Shown: positions 23,079 through 34,131, numbered from the stretch's first letter. The stretch: DNA of 64,000 bases from Ailurus styani (GCA_002007465.1 LNAC01000231.1:1586843-1650842), one strand, 5' to 3'. The notes: generated by a model from the letters alone, not told the origin. Translations and numbers: made by a program.

Positions 23079-23267
23079 TCCCTCTCTCCCTCCTTTCCTT
23101 CCCTTCCCTTTCCTTTCCTCTTTCTCTCTCTCGCTTTCTTTTTCTTTCTTTCTTTTCTTTTCTTTCTTTCTTTTTCTTTTTTCTGTTTCTTTCTTCTTTT
23201 TTTCTTTCCTTCTTTCCTTCCTTCCTTCCTTCCTTCTTCCTCTTTCTTTCTTTCTTTCTTTCTTTCT
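23079..23267. repeat. Long polypyrimidine tract (CCTT/CTTT-type)
   Basis: About 190 bases almost purely C and T on the plus strand, mainly CTTT and CCTT units. It is contiguous with the SINE at 23268-23436, whose poly(T) end probably seeded it. Lysine/glutamate-rich frames on the minus strand here (23008-23385 and overlaps) are repeat artefacts. Confidence 0.95.
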
Positions 23268-23436
23268 TTGAGAGAGAGCGTGAGTGCAAACAAGCAATGG
23301 GAAGAGGCAGAGGAAGAGGGAGAAGCACACTCCCTGTTGAGCAGGGAACCCAATGCAGGGCTCCATCCCAGGACCCCAAGATCATGACCTTAGCTGAAGG
23401 CAGATGCCTAACTGACTGAAACTACCCAGATGCCCC
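23268..23436 (-). mobile_element. Can-SINE with expanded pyrimidine tail
   Basis: GAGAGAGAGCGTGAGTGCAA, AGAAGCACACTCCCTGTTGAG, CTCCATCCCAGGACCCCAAG and ACTACCCAGATGCCCC. Candidate target duplication CTAGTAACAGTCT (about 23064) and CTAGCAGTCT (23437), the left copy lying beyond the tail-derived tract. Confidence 0.9.
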
Positions 23437-24136
23437 TAGCAGTCTGTTTCTTGGGGGTGGGAATAAATGGACATGTTTATAAATGAATGGCCAGTGAGGG
23501 GGTTTAGATTCTGTCCATGGGAGCTGTGGAATTACTGATGAGTTTTTTGGGAGTCTAAATCTGTTCCAGAACAATTTTGTACTCAGGAGATGACATCAAA
23601 GATAATAGGTTCAACAATATTATAAATTTGAGCACTGAAAAGAAAAAGGTATCAGTGTAAATAGAGACAAATTACACTACTTGAAAATAAACTTACATGT
23701 TAATAAGGGTCAAGTTGTGGTATTGACAGGCAGTTAAATGAAGGTCCTAATAAACTTCTGCTGAAGACTATAGTTAACTAAAAGCTTGAGACTCAAGATT
23801 TATTGATGCTGCCAGATGAGATCTTGTCCAACATGGTATGTGTGTTTTGCATATATATTTAGTAAATGTAGAAATATCAATCTGTTAATATTCCTAGAAA
23901 CTGTGAGTTCCAAATTAGTTTGTCCTGACGACTCAATTGCCAATAAAAAAGTCTTGTCCTCTTCACTGTCAAGTAAGTTTTCTCAAATTAGAATAGCCTT
24001 TACTAATTTGACAAGAACTTGAGTTTCCATTGATTGCCTGGCATTATATTACATGTTAGATGTAGGATACTGAATATAAACTTTAGTCCCTGACCTCATG
24101 CGGTTCATAGTCTAATGGGGAAGCTACATTTTAATT

Positions 24137-24351
24137 TTTTTATTTTAAAGATTTTATCTACCTATTTCTTTATATATTTAGAGAGTGCCTAAGTGGGGGG
24201 AGGGGCAGAGGGAGAAGGGGAGAGAGAATCTTAGGCAGACTTTGTAGTGAGTGTGGAGCTGGACATGGGGCTCCATCTCACGACCCAGAGGTCACTACCT
24301 GAGCTGAAATCAACAGTCAGATGCTTAACTGACTGAGCCATACAGGAACCC
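24137..24351 (-). mobile_element. Can-SINE, older copy
   Basis: Diverged reverse-complement SINE ending TGACTGAGCCATACAGGAACCC. It has a long target duplication, TGGGAAGCTACATTTTAATT at 24352-24371, and the same text with one extra G at 24116-24136. The 20-bp duplication is longer than usual, yet the element itself is old-looking. Confidence 0.94.
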
Positions 24352-24882
24352 TGGGAAGCTACATTTTAATTAGTTAATCACACAACATTAAGGTCTATTC
24401 TGCAATGAGAATCTGGAAAACTTTCCCCTAAGGTAAGAGGGATAGATAGAAATTAATATAATGAAGAGAGATGTATTGGGGAGGACAAAGCATTCAAGTG
24501 TGAGGAAACAGCTTTTGCAAAGACTGTGGCTGGGAGGTGTTGGAGTTCACAGAGTATAGAATGGAAGAAAATGCTGAGTTAAATGAGGATGGAGAATAAG
24601 GTGATACCCAGGATAAGAATGGATAGTAGGAAATCATTAAAGGGTTGTAACAAGGTAGGTCATGGTGGTGATAAAATTGGATTTCAAAAGATTATTATGG
24701 CTACAATGTAGAAGGCAGGATGGAACCACACAAGATTAACCACAGGGGGATGAGTTGAGATATCTTCATGAGAAAAATTTGTTACTTATCGAGTATTGGA
24801 CGGTATGTAGAGGAGGTGATGGATTTGAGGGAAAGTTACAAGGTTAAAATCTCAAGATTTGGTGAGGGATTGGGGATGAGAA

Positions 24883-24883
24883 N

Positions 24884-24921
<38 letters not shown>
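24883..24921. other. Single N followed by T38 homopolymer
   Basis: One undetermined base at 24883 precedes 38 consecutive T residues inside L2 sequence. No SINE body follows. This could be a collapsed or mis-joined poly(T) of an insertion that the assembly lost. Confidence 0.9.
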
Positions 24922-25390
24922 CTGGCTTTCTATATTTGGATGAGATATATTACACCAAGAGAGGGAGGTCTAGGAGAGGACCACATTTGAGGGTGAGGAT
25001 GGGGGTGCAGATCATAAGCACAGATATGGATGTGTTTTGAAATACTTTTGTGATGGACAAATTGAGAGGTCATTGAGGCAGTTGGATATGATATAGGTCT
25101 AGAGTGTAAAGGAAATGTTTGGTCAGAGACCTTACGGTATGTCTGCATTGACTTGTAATGGACACTGATGAGAAATTCCAACATTTAATGGCCAATAAGA
25201 GGCAAATAAATCTGCAAACCTAGGGGTGGCCAGAATGTTTGGAGGAAATTTGTAGGTTTACATTAGGGAAACCAAAAATGTGAAGAGGGAGTGATCATTA
25301 GTTGAATTCTGATGAAACATGAAGAATAGTGAGGGCTGAAAAATGCCTGTTGCATGAATGATATGAAAGTCATCAGAGACTTTAGGCAAA

Positions 25391-26338
25391 ATGGTTTCAG
25401 TGGCATGAACCTGCAAGTTTTCTTATGGTGGGTATAATTTTTCTGGGAGTGGCTACTTAAACTTAACAGAAGCGGTCATTTGCTATTATGGAATTCTCAT
25501 CTAAATTCAGGGTTTATTGTCTTCTTACTCCTTCATTCACTCACTCACTCATTCATTACTTAATTGTTTGTGATATTTGTTTTACCCTCTCAAAACCAAA
25601 TGGAATGAGATTTGCGAAATAGGATTTGCAATTGTGAACAATACATTATGTGTCCTGATATGAACATCTTTTCTTTTTTTTTTTGAAAATCTTTTCTTTG
25701 TTTCTCTTGTCAAATACAATAGTAAAAGGTTCTTTTGTTACTTTTAGTATCTTTTTTGAGTCTTAGTCTAATTCTCAACTACAGTCTCCCTGACATTATT
25801 TGAGGGTACATTTCTTTTGTATTATTTTGGTCTCTTAAGTTTTATGTAGATTTTATGTATATTATATACCTTGGTCAAAAAAAGAACCATACATTGCTTT
25901 TAAGCATATCCTGCCTTTTCTTTTTGTTCATCTTAATTGCAAATTCAGTTGTTTGTTTTGTTAGAATGAGCCTGTGAACTCATAAAAATCATTATTTCCC
26001 CTCCTCCAATTAAAAATAATTTACTTTTTAAATGTCCATATATCTGACCTTATATATTATTCTTCCCCCTCCTAGTTATTAGGAAGAAAGCTGCTTGCCT
26101 TCTGATCACTTTGCTTTTCAACAATTTTCAAAAATTTGTGGTCATTTTATGCTTTAAAGCCTGAAATGCATCTACTGCCAGTTGTTACCCTGGGGTCAGT
26201 AGAAGTTCCTTGAACATTACACATGGGAAGTACTTCAGCTATAATTGTGTATTTATAAATAAATTGTATATTTGGCTTCTAGGTTAAAAAAATCCCAAAC
26301 TATTAGTCGGCATATTTGTCTTTGCTGTTCCTGCCCAT
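25391..26338. other. AT-rich unique sequence
   Basis: Contains only a short (CACT/CATT)n stretch at about 25533-25557. No gene or repeat family recognised. Confidence 0.45.
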
Positions 26339-26350
26339 ACTATGGTCTTA

Positions 26351-26496
26351 GTATGTATGTATTTTACAGAGTGGGGGAGAGGCAGAGGGAGAGGGAGAAA
26401 GAGAATCCTCGGTGCCCAATCTCACAACCCTGAGATCATGACCTGAGCCAGAAATCAAGAGTGGGATATTTAACTAACTGAGCCACCTGGCACTCC
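26351..26496 (-). mobile_element. Can-SINE, internally deleted
   Basis: TATTTTACAGAGTGGGGGAG, CAACCCTGAGATCATGACCTG and ACTGAGCCACCTGGCACTCC are present. The central AGCAGGCTCC...GAGCAGGGAG segment is missing. Imperfect duplication: ACTATGGTCTTA before, CTACGGTCTTCT after. Confidence 0.88.
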
Positions 26497-26759
26497 TACG
26501 GTCTTCTTTAAATTTTAGGACTAATTTGCTTTGTAGTTCATGGATAGTCTGACACAGGAGTTAATAGATAATATATTGTATATGTAGTATATATTTTTTC
26601 TTATCAGATTATCCCTATTTGTAATTGTAGCATTGTTGAAGACTTGGAGGTAGATACTATGAAGACAGATTCAACCAAGTAAACTGCCACTAACTGCTAC
26701 AACAAAACAAACATTTAGTTATTTTTTCCTTAGTTTGAATAACAGTTTTCAGGCCTTGT

Positions 26760-27330
26760 TTGATGGGCAAGTAACCCAAGTAGTCAGACAAGGGTCTCAA
26801 ATTCAGAAGAGGGCCCATACTTGGGGTTTAATGCTCCATGATTGCTGTTTTGAAATTTTTACTAAGTTTTTCTTTGATTTCGGTTTTGTGAAATTGGACA
26901 CCTGGGCAAGAGATTGAGGTTTGGAATCCCGCTTACACGTGGTCCACCTCCTATCATGTCCCATCCCCTTTGGGTTGGGTTCTTGTCCATTCACTCTCCT
27001 GCCCTCTCCCAGTCCAGTGACTCATCTGCCCCTGGAGGGTGCATGGGTATATATGTGGCAATAGTTTAATATAGCATGTGTCTCCGGCTTCTTGAGTTTA
27101 TAGTACAGGACCTTAGGCACCTGTGATGTGAGGGTCTGTAATCACCCTATGAGTATTCCCACACCCAAGAATTTGACATTAAATAGCAAATGAAAAATAT
27201 GACAAATTGAGACCCTAAGGAAAAAAGAAAGGTAAAAGAATTTTTACTTGTTTGTGTAAACAAGGGGCATGCATTTTCACTTTGCTTTGGTCAAATTATG
27301 TCATTGGCCCTGACAATTGTTAGTAGTGAG
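26760..27330. repeat. Possible ancient interspersed repeat, family not identified
   Basis: Phrases such as GGGTTTAATGCTCCATGATTG, TTTGAAATTTTTACTAAGTTTTT and CAAGGGGCATGCATTTTCAC recall a dispersed mammalian repeat I cannot name. The match is by memory of scattered phrases only. Confidence 0.3.
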
Positions 27331-27851
27331 CTAGCCGAGAAACTAACTTCCCCTTTGCAACTTACTGATTGTATTATTAGAAATAAAGTAAAAGTTTTCA
27401 ACATTTTTAGTTTTTTTTGAAACACGGTATATAAATGGATTTGGTTGTAAATAGAACCAAAACAAATATTTTACAACAGTAGTTATTTTTCCACAGATCG
27501 TACTCTTAGTCTTTAAATTTATTTTTCATTAAAAAAGATTTTTGAAATCGAGCTTTCTACCCTCACAGTAGTAACAAACAGAATTTGAATTTCAAATATG
27601 AATTTACAATATTAATACCAAATATTGTACAATTATTTGTACTCTGTTGGAAAATAAGCTGTTGGATAGTAATTGTTTACTAAAGATTCTTTTTCATGAT
27701 GTTTCAAAAATTATGATTATATATTTTTACTTTGTTGTTTGGAGATTTATTTTAAGTTGAGCTTTTTCTGTACCATCACAACTTCTTCCTGGCTCCCACC
27801 GCACATTCAGCTGCTCTTTTACCCTCAATGACCTACATTAGCAATCTGCTT

Positions 27852-27932
27852 TTGTTGTTTTTGCCTGCTTTTTTAAGTTTTGTTTTTTTGTTTTTTTAAG
27901 TTTTGTTGTTTTTGTCTGCTTTTGTAAGTTTT
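27852..27932. repeat. Imperfect three-unit T-rich tandem repeat
   Basis: Units of about 24-29 bases ending TTAAGTTTT or GTAAGTTTT repeat three times; the first and third share TTTTGNCTGCTTTTNTAAG. Confidence 0.7.
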
Positions 27933-28397
27933 ATTTGATTGTTTTACAGAAGGCCATATTTGCTTTGCACAGGGCCTTTTAATACAAAAAAGTAATGTAG
28001 GGCTGCCTGGGGCAAATTCTAAAGCTTTTTTGGGGGGGCAAAAATCAAACCCAAGAGATGGAGAGGACAAATTGGATTTAATCTTTCCATCCATAGCTTT
28101 TGTGACCTCTCTTATTCCCACACATGTGAGCTGCCAATATTTTTGTTGTTGTTGTCTTTTAAAAAAATCACCTCAATGACCTTATTTTCTTCTAAATTAA
28201 AAAAAAATATATTGGTGTCACTATTTGAGTTGTCTTCTTTGTCATGTGTTGGAAGACTTGATCATGCTGGTGTTACAGGTGCTCACTGGGGAATGTGCTG
28301 GAACCATCCGTTTTATTTTTCTTTAAAATAAAGCCTCTAAAGGGCTTTTTGTGAACTGTATAATAATGAGATATTTAAAGATGGCCGATTTATAACT

Positions 28398-28583
28398 TTT
28401 TAAAAAAATATTTATTTGTCAGAAAGAGAGCACAAGCAGGGGGAGTGGCAGGCAGAACAGGCAGAGGGAGAAGCAGGCTCCCCGCTGAGCAGGGAGCCCT
28501 ATGCAGGACTCTGTCCCAGGACCCCAGGATCCTGACCTGAGCTGAAGACAGACACTAAACCGACTTAGCCACCCAGACATCCC
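28398..28583 (-). mobile_element. Can-SINE, older copy
   Basis: TATTTATTTGTCAGAAAGAGAG, AGAAGCAGGCTCCCCGCTGAG, TGTCCCAGGACCCCAGGATC and CTTAGCCACCCAGACATCCC. No clean target duplication found. Confidence 0.93.
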
Positions 28584-29077
28584 AACTAGTTGATTACTTT
28601 TGATTTACAGTTCTTATCAGTAGAACATCATTTAAAAATTTTTTCTGAGATTTCAGAGATCTGTTTTGTTGGTTTTATCCACATCCACTTTTAGCTTTCT
28701 TTAATGTCTGTAAGGCAGATGCCACAAATGGACATTTCCTGTCCTCCTTTCTTTTTCAGAAGTCCTAAGGATCTTAAGGAATTTACTTTGGTTTCCATGT
28801 CAGTATTTATCTGGTTTATGAGCTAGCATTTTCTTTCCATCTAGTGGTTAGACTGCCTTTCTAACTTAATAGTTGAATTTGGGACTTTTTAAATGATTCC
28901 ACGTTGAAACAACTGTTATAAAGCTATATAAAGCTTTTGTGTTTATTGTAATTTGACCTTTTGCCTAAAATATTATGCAATGATGAATAGGTGCATGCAT
29001 TCCGGGCATGCTTTAGTTTATCTCTAAGTTTGTCATGGAATTTAAGGGCAAAATCATTTATTTAAAAGTAAACTTTT

Positions 29078-29280
29078 GGTGCCGGGGTGGCTCAGTCGGT
29101 TAAGCCTCTGCCTTCGGCTCAGGTCATGATCTCAGGGTCCTGGGATCGAGGCCTGCGTCAGGCTCCCTGCTCAGCGGGAGTCTGCTTCTTTCTACCTCTG
29201 CCACCCGCACTCCCCCTTGCCTCCCCCCACTTGTGCTCTCTCTCAGATGAATAAATAAAATCTTTAAAAATAAATAAATA
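29078..29280 (+). mobile_element. Can-SINE
   Basis: GGTGCCGGGGTGGCTCAGTC, CCTTCGGCTCAGGTCATGAT, GGGATCGAGGCCTGCGTCAG, CT-rich tail, AATAAATAAAATCTTTAAAA. Imperfect target duplication AAAGTAAACTTTTG before and AAAGCAAACTTTGA after. Confidence 0.95.
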
Positions 29281-30013
29281 AAAGCAAACTTTGACTTGTA
29301 AAGAGAGGACCAAATTATTTTGTACTTACCTAGATGGTTATTTAACTTCAAAGTGTCAATTTGCTTTATATAAATAAGGTGCTTAAGCTGGAATACAGAT
29401 AGTAGGTTGAAGAAGGGAGTGTACGTCACAGACATGTAAGTAGTGCTTCAGAGCTCCCAATCCTAAAACGATTATTCCCCCTGGGATAGCACACTAGAGG
29501 CTACCAGGTGATGAGAGCACTGACATCAAGCCCACTTTTAATTTTAACTGTTCTAATAGCGGCAATTGAAGTGTAAAAGAGCACAGAATAGAGGACGAGC
29601 TTGGAAGGGCAGTGCTGGGTTCTCCTACTTGTGGATAAATTCCTCCAGCTTGAAACCCTTTCCATAGCTCTCTATCCGAATTTGTCATTCAGGAGGCATC
29701 ATTTTCTTACTTAGAGTTTTCAGGAACATTTTATCTCCCTTTCCTGATGATATTGTATTGAGGACAGGTAGAGATTGTATCTTTATACCCCCTCAGTAAC
29801 CTAGGTGGTCAGTTCATTGTACCATGCGTCATGCACTGAGGTAGGTGGGACTCAAAATATGTCTAAGGCAAAAATTAAAAGCTACTTGTTTTTTATCTTT
29901 GATATTCTTAAATTCTCTGCTTTATTTTTGCTTCTTGGTTCTCATTCCTCATCCTTTCTGACCATTCTCTTTTTTTCTCTGATGTCCCTCTCCTGTTACT
30001 CCACCTTGTAAAT

Positions 30014-30325
30014 CTATGCTGTCTAAATAGGAGCAACTAGCCACATGTGTCTTTTGAGCCTTTAAAATGTGGCTAGTCTTCAGTGAGATCTGCGATAAAT
30101 GTAAGTTACATGGTGGATATGAGATAAAAAAATAATGTAAATATCTCGATTTTTATATGGATTGCATATTGATGAGATAATATTTTGGGGTACATTGGAT
30201 TAAATAAAATATTATTGAAATTAATGTCATCTGCTTTTTAACTTTTTAAAATGTAACTAACTAAAAATTTAGAATTACATACATAGATCTAATTATATTT
30301 CTATTGGAGAGTGCTACTCTAGATT
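30014..30325 (+). mobile_element. hAT-Charlie-type element (MER3-like)
   Basis: Left end CTATGCTGTCTAAATAGGAG with AACTAGCCACATGTG, then TTTAAAATGTGGCTAGTC, and right end TATTTCTATTGGAGAGTGC ACTCTAGA-like sequence. The ends form an imperfect inverted repeat resembling CAGAGCTGTCCAATAG, and the middle is AT-rich as expected. The subfamily name is tentative. Confidence 0.65.
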
Positions 30326-30461
30326 CTTTTATTGTTTTTTTGCTAAATCTCTTAGGATACCTTTCTTCCTGTTCTATCCTTACACCCTTCACCCCCCCCA
30401 ATATTTTCAAAGAGTCCAGAAATTAGAAAAATGCAGATCTCTTGAAACTGTCTTTACAAAT

Positions 30462-30840
30462 CAATGTTAGATGGACTACTCAGCAATAGCAACCATGAAG
30501 TCCTGATCCATGTGAACACATGGATAAACCTCAGAAACATTGTGCTAAATGAAAGAAGCCAGTCATAACATACACTGTATGATTTTAGTTCTGTGCAATG
30601 TCTGGAATAGGTAAGTCTATAGAGACAGAAAGGAGATCAGTAGTTACGTACGTAGGGGTGGGGAAGTGGTTTGTGGGGAATGACTCTACTGGTAGGTACT
30701 ACTAGTTTTTGTTAGGAAAGATGAAATGTAAAATCACATAGTAGTGATTGCAGCACAACTCTGAATATACCAAAACCCACTGAATTGTACACTATATTAA
30801 AGGGTGAATTTTATGGTTATGAGAATTATATGTCAGTAAT
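30462..30840 (+). mobile_element. L1M 3' end fragment
   Basis: GATGGACTACTCAGCAATAG, GATAAACCTCAGAAACATTG, CTAAATGAAAGAAGCCAGTC, AGATCAGTAGTTACGTACG, ACTGAATTGTACACTATATTA and GAATTTTATGGTTATGAGAA follow the order of an old L1 from the ORF2 end into the 3' UTR. It is heavily diverged. Confidence 0.8.
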
Positions 30841-31484
30841 GTTGTTCATAAATGTTAGATCATTCTCATCACATCAAATTGTTATGGGTTGGTTTTGTTT
30901 GTTATTCTGCTCCCCTTTTTCTGCTCATGAGGGCAGATTTGCCTTATCTTTATTAATCACTTTAGCCTTCCCAGAAACTAAGTGTATTTTCTTGTTAATG
31001 GTAGTAGTAGTCAGGTGCTTTCATTATAAAAAAAATGAAAAAAGATCAGCCAATGTGTTTTGAGACTTTTGTAAGCAGTTACAATCCATTTTTTAAATTG
31101 GTGTATGTGCAGAACAGATATTTTAATGCAGTTTTCCCCCTAAAGGGACTTACTAAGTAAATGTATTTCAGTGTCATTTTAATGCATTTTTATAGTTTTT
31201 ACTTGTTCCTTTCTACCTCTCTGATGTCCCAATATCTGATGAATTGTGGCTTTTCATTAGGACATCTGGGTTTCATATACGATATATAAAACAAAAGAGA
31301 AAAAATCTTTTTTTCACATGGTACACATATCTATATTACAAATGTATAAACACATATTTTTTTTCCCCTAACACCTGGACAATACATGGATCTGGGTGCT
31401 GAAAAGAAACATTTTGATTAAACTGGTCCATTATAAGAAGTGAAAAAAAGATTAGTGGAAAAGTATTTTTTGAAAAACTTTTTC

Positions 31485-31694
31485 TTTTTTTTTTTTTTTA
31501 AAGATTTTATTTATTTATTTGACACAGAGAGAGAGATTACAAGTAGGCAGAGAGGCAGGCAGAGAGACAGAGAGAGGAGGAAGCAGGCTCCCTGCTGAGC
31601 AGAGAGCCCGATGCGGGCCTCGATCCCAGGACGCTGGGATCATGACCTGAGCCGAAAGCAGAGGCTTTAACCCACTGAGCCACCCAGGCGCCCC
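31485..31694 (-). mobile_element. Can-SINE, young mustelid type
   Basis: Near-consensus copy with a T-run of about 14. Perfect 15-bp target duplication TTGAAAAACTTTTTC at 31470-31484 and 31695-31709. It forms an inverted pair with the copy at 31958-32165. Confidence 0.98.
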
Positions 31695-31957
31695 TTGAAA
31701 AACTTTTTCAAGCTGCATTTTTCCTTTCACCATTTCCTTTTAAAGATGGCTGCAAATGGCAATATCTTAAGAAAATATTATTTTTACCTTTATGTCTCTA
31801 AGTGTTCATTATTTTATATCTGTCCACCATTTTGACATGCTTACTTTTTCTAATCTTGGAAATAAACATATAAGTAAATAGTTACAAAATTAATGTAAAC
31901 TGTGGCAGGTGCTATCTGCCCACTCTGATCCCTTTGACTTTAAGAAAAGTGTGGAGA

Positions 31958-32165
31958 GGGCGCCTGGGTGGCTCAGTGGGTTAAAGCCGCTGCCTTCGGC
32001 TCAGGTCATGATCCCAGGGTCCTGGGATCGAGGCCCACATCGGGCTCTCTGCTCAGCAGGGAGCCTGCTTCCTCCTCTCTCCTCTCTCTGCCTGCCTCTC
32101 TGCCTACTTGTGATCTCTCTCTCTGTGTCAAATGAATAAATAAAATCTTTAAAAAAAAAAAAAAA
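31958..32165 (+). mobile_element. Can-SINE, young mustelid type
   Basis: Essentially consensus: GCGCCTGGGTGGCTCAGTGG head, GCTGCCTTCGGCTCAGGTC, full CT-rich body and an A-run of about 17. Perfect 16-bp target duplication AAGAAAAGTGTGGAGA (31942-31957 and 32166-32181). The long pure A-run, intact duplication and low divergence mark it as one of the youngest insertions here. Confidence 0.98.
31969..32035 (+). promoter_or_regulatory. Internal RNA polymerase III promoter (A and B boxes) of the SINE
   Basis: The tRNA-derived head keeps an A-box-like TGGCTCAGTGGG at 31969-31980 and a B-box-like GGGATCGAGGCC at 32024-32035, spaced as in tRNA-derived SINEs. The same boxes recur in the other near-consensus copies. 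Transcription in vivo is not shown by sequence. Confidence 0.6.
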
Positions 32166-32551
32166 AAGAAAAGTGTGGAGAAATTAAAGTTTGCTAAGTT
32201 TTATCATTCATTACAGAAGTTTAGCATCTTCAGTGAGGAAGCTTTTTTCTTGCATCTTTTCCATCAGCTGCAGTTGTGACTCTATTAGGAGTGCTTTATT
32301 TCTCCTAATGGATTTTATAATCTCTGTTTCTCCTTAAGAATTTTGTAATCACTTGAATTGTACCATGACTTAATGGGCAGGGAACCCTGAAATTTGCAAC
32401 TATATTTATCCTTAATGTTACTTCGTTGGGAAGGAAAAGATCATTCTTTATGATTTTCAAGCTATGGTTGGCCCATAGAACAAATATATAATCAATTATA
32501 TATTATGACTCTCTACCTCTTTGTATCTTTCCCAATTAGTTATAGACTACT

Positions 32552-32913
32552 TGCTATAGATTGAATGTTGATGTTCCCACAAAATTTATATGGTAAAGCC
32601 TAACCCTAGTGTGTTGGTATTTGGCAGTGGGGTCTTTGGGAGGTAATTAGATCATGAGGGTAGAACTCTCACGAATGGGTTTAGTGCCCTCATAAAGAGA
32701 TCCCAGGTAGCTCCCTTGCCCTCTTTTGCCATGTGAGGACACCATGAAAAGACAACCATCCATGACCCTAGAAGCAGGCTCTCACCAGACACAGAATCTG
32801 CTGGTGGCTTGATCTTGGATTTCTCAGACTTCAGAGATGTGGGACATAAATTTCTCTTGATTCTAAGCCACCCAGCCTATGGTATTTTGTTATAGTAGCT
32901 AAATGGACTAAGA
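32552..32913 (+). mobile_element. ERVL-MaLR LTR (MST/MLT1-like)
   Basis: Starts TGCTATAGATTGAATGTTG, contains AAAGCCTAACCCTAGTGTG, GGAGGTAATTAGATCATGAG, TTTTGCCATGTGAGGACACC and ATAAATTTCTCTTGATTC. It ends CCACCCAGCCTATGGTATTT and GGACTAAGAC. This is the MaLR LTR order, with no internal region beside it. Confidence 0.8.
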
Positions 32914-33444
32914 CTCCACTATTATTTTCAATGTAATGTTGCTCATTTGAGAGATAAGCACCATTTTTGCCTTATTTGCTAATAATGGCAACCCATGAAG
33001 GCTTATTACTTGCAGAATCTTAAAGAATAATAGTAGCTTCTTGTAGTCTAGTCTGTAGAGGATAGAGCCGACCTGAGACCTGTGCTTCTTTATTGGTCCA
33101 GATTACTCCATTTGTTGTTTTTGTGGGTGTCAGTTTGTTTTGCAATAGCAGCTCTGGGTACAAAGCTTTCAAAGCCATCTTTTCAGAGTTCATAATTAAA
33201 GGACTTGGAGAGTGGGAAGTTGGCCTGTATCATTGGCCTCCAGGGTGAGTCTTGGTGAGGTGTGAGGTGAACAGGGTACACTGTGGGTTTCCTGCCTTCA
33301 TCCTTTATTCTTTTTTCCCATTCTACCAGTGGGCTTAAAAACCACAGGATATGCTGAACTCTGCCAAGTTTTGGTATCATGTCCTGACCTTTGTAGAAAC
33401 TAGGTATGTTAATTAGTGTGACATGCTAACTATAAGGAGTTGTT

Positions 33445-33647
33445 GTTGTTTTTTTTTAAAGATTTTATTTATTTATTTCACAGAGGGAGAGAGATCACAA
33501 GGAGGCAGAGAGGCAGGCAGACAGGGAGAGGGGGAAGCAGGCTCCCCGTTGAGCAGGGAGCCCGATGCGGGCCTCGATCCCAGGACCCTGAGATCATGAC
33601 CTGAGCCGAAAGCAGAGGCTTTAACCCACTGAGCCACCCAGGCGCCC
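33445..33647 (-). mobile_element. Can-SINE, variant subfamily
   Basis: Shares TTTCACAGAGGGAGAGAG and CACAAGGAGGCAG with 18752-18949. Target duplication AAGGAGTTGTT at 33434-33444 and 33648-33658. Confidence 0.97.
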
Positions 33648-33876
33648 AAGGAGTTGTTTTGATTTATTGGATATTATAGTTTAAGGGACATAGGGTTAAT
33701 GAAATCTGTCCTCCTCATTTTTCAGATGAGGATTCTACCAAAGCTCCCTGCACACCTAGCATTAATATCCTTTCTTCCTTCATAACACACTCCTGATAGT
33801 TTTAACTCATAGTACCTATCTTTAAATGTTCCAGTTTTTAAGCTCTAAGGATAGCTTTTTATGTGCGTATAATTTT

Positions 33877-34131
33877 TTAAAAGGTTTATTTATTTATTTT
33901 AGAGAGAAAGAGTGTGTTGCCTGTGCAAGAGAGTGCACGAACTGGGGGAGGGGCAAAGGGAGTGGGAGAGAATCTCAGGCAGATTCTCCGCTGAGCACAG
34001 AGCCCTATGTGGGGGATGAGGGGGTGAGGGAATGTGGGGATGTGGGGCTTGGTTCCACAACCTGAGATCACAGCCTGAGCCCAAAACCAAGAGTCGAATG
34101 CTTAACTGACTGAGCCACTCAGGGACCACTG
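33877..34131 (-). mobile_element. Can-SINE, older, with G-rich internal expansion
   Basis: The SINE body is longer than usual because of a G-rich stretch at 34011-34047. It ends TGACTGAGCCACTCAGGGAC. Target duplication TGTGCGTATAATTTT (33862-33876) and TGTGCATATAATTTT (34132-34146). Confidence 0.93.

Larger units (their letters stand above)
24020..25390 (-). repeat. L2 LINE, long degenerate copy
   Basis: The plus strand follows the L2 complement over more than 1 kb: CCTGACCTCATGCGGTTCATAG (3' end), AAACAGCTTTTGCAAAGACTG, AATCATTAAAGGGTTGTAAC, AAAAGATTATTATGGCTAC and GAGGCAGTTGGATATGATA. A SINE at 24137-24351 and a T-run at 24884-24921 interrupt it. Divergence increases to the right. Confidence 0.6.

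Noticed and set aside
23008..23387. Lys/Glu/Arg-rich and Phe/Ser/Leu-rich proteins on both strands
   Set aside because: Both are translations of the CTTT/CCTT tract and adjoining SINE.
31958..32040. tRNA gene
   Set aside because: The A and B boxes belong to the tRNA-Lys-derived SINE head; there is no tRNA fold with acceptor stem, and the same text recurs across the window.
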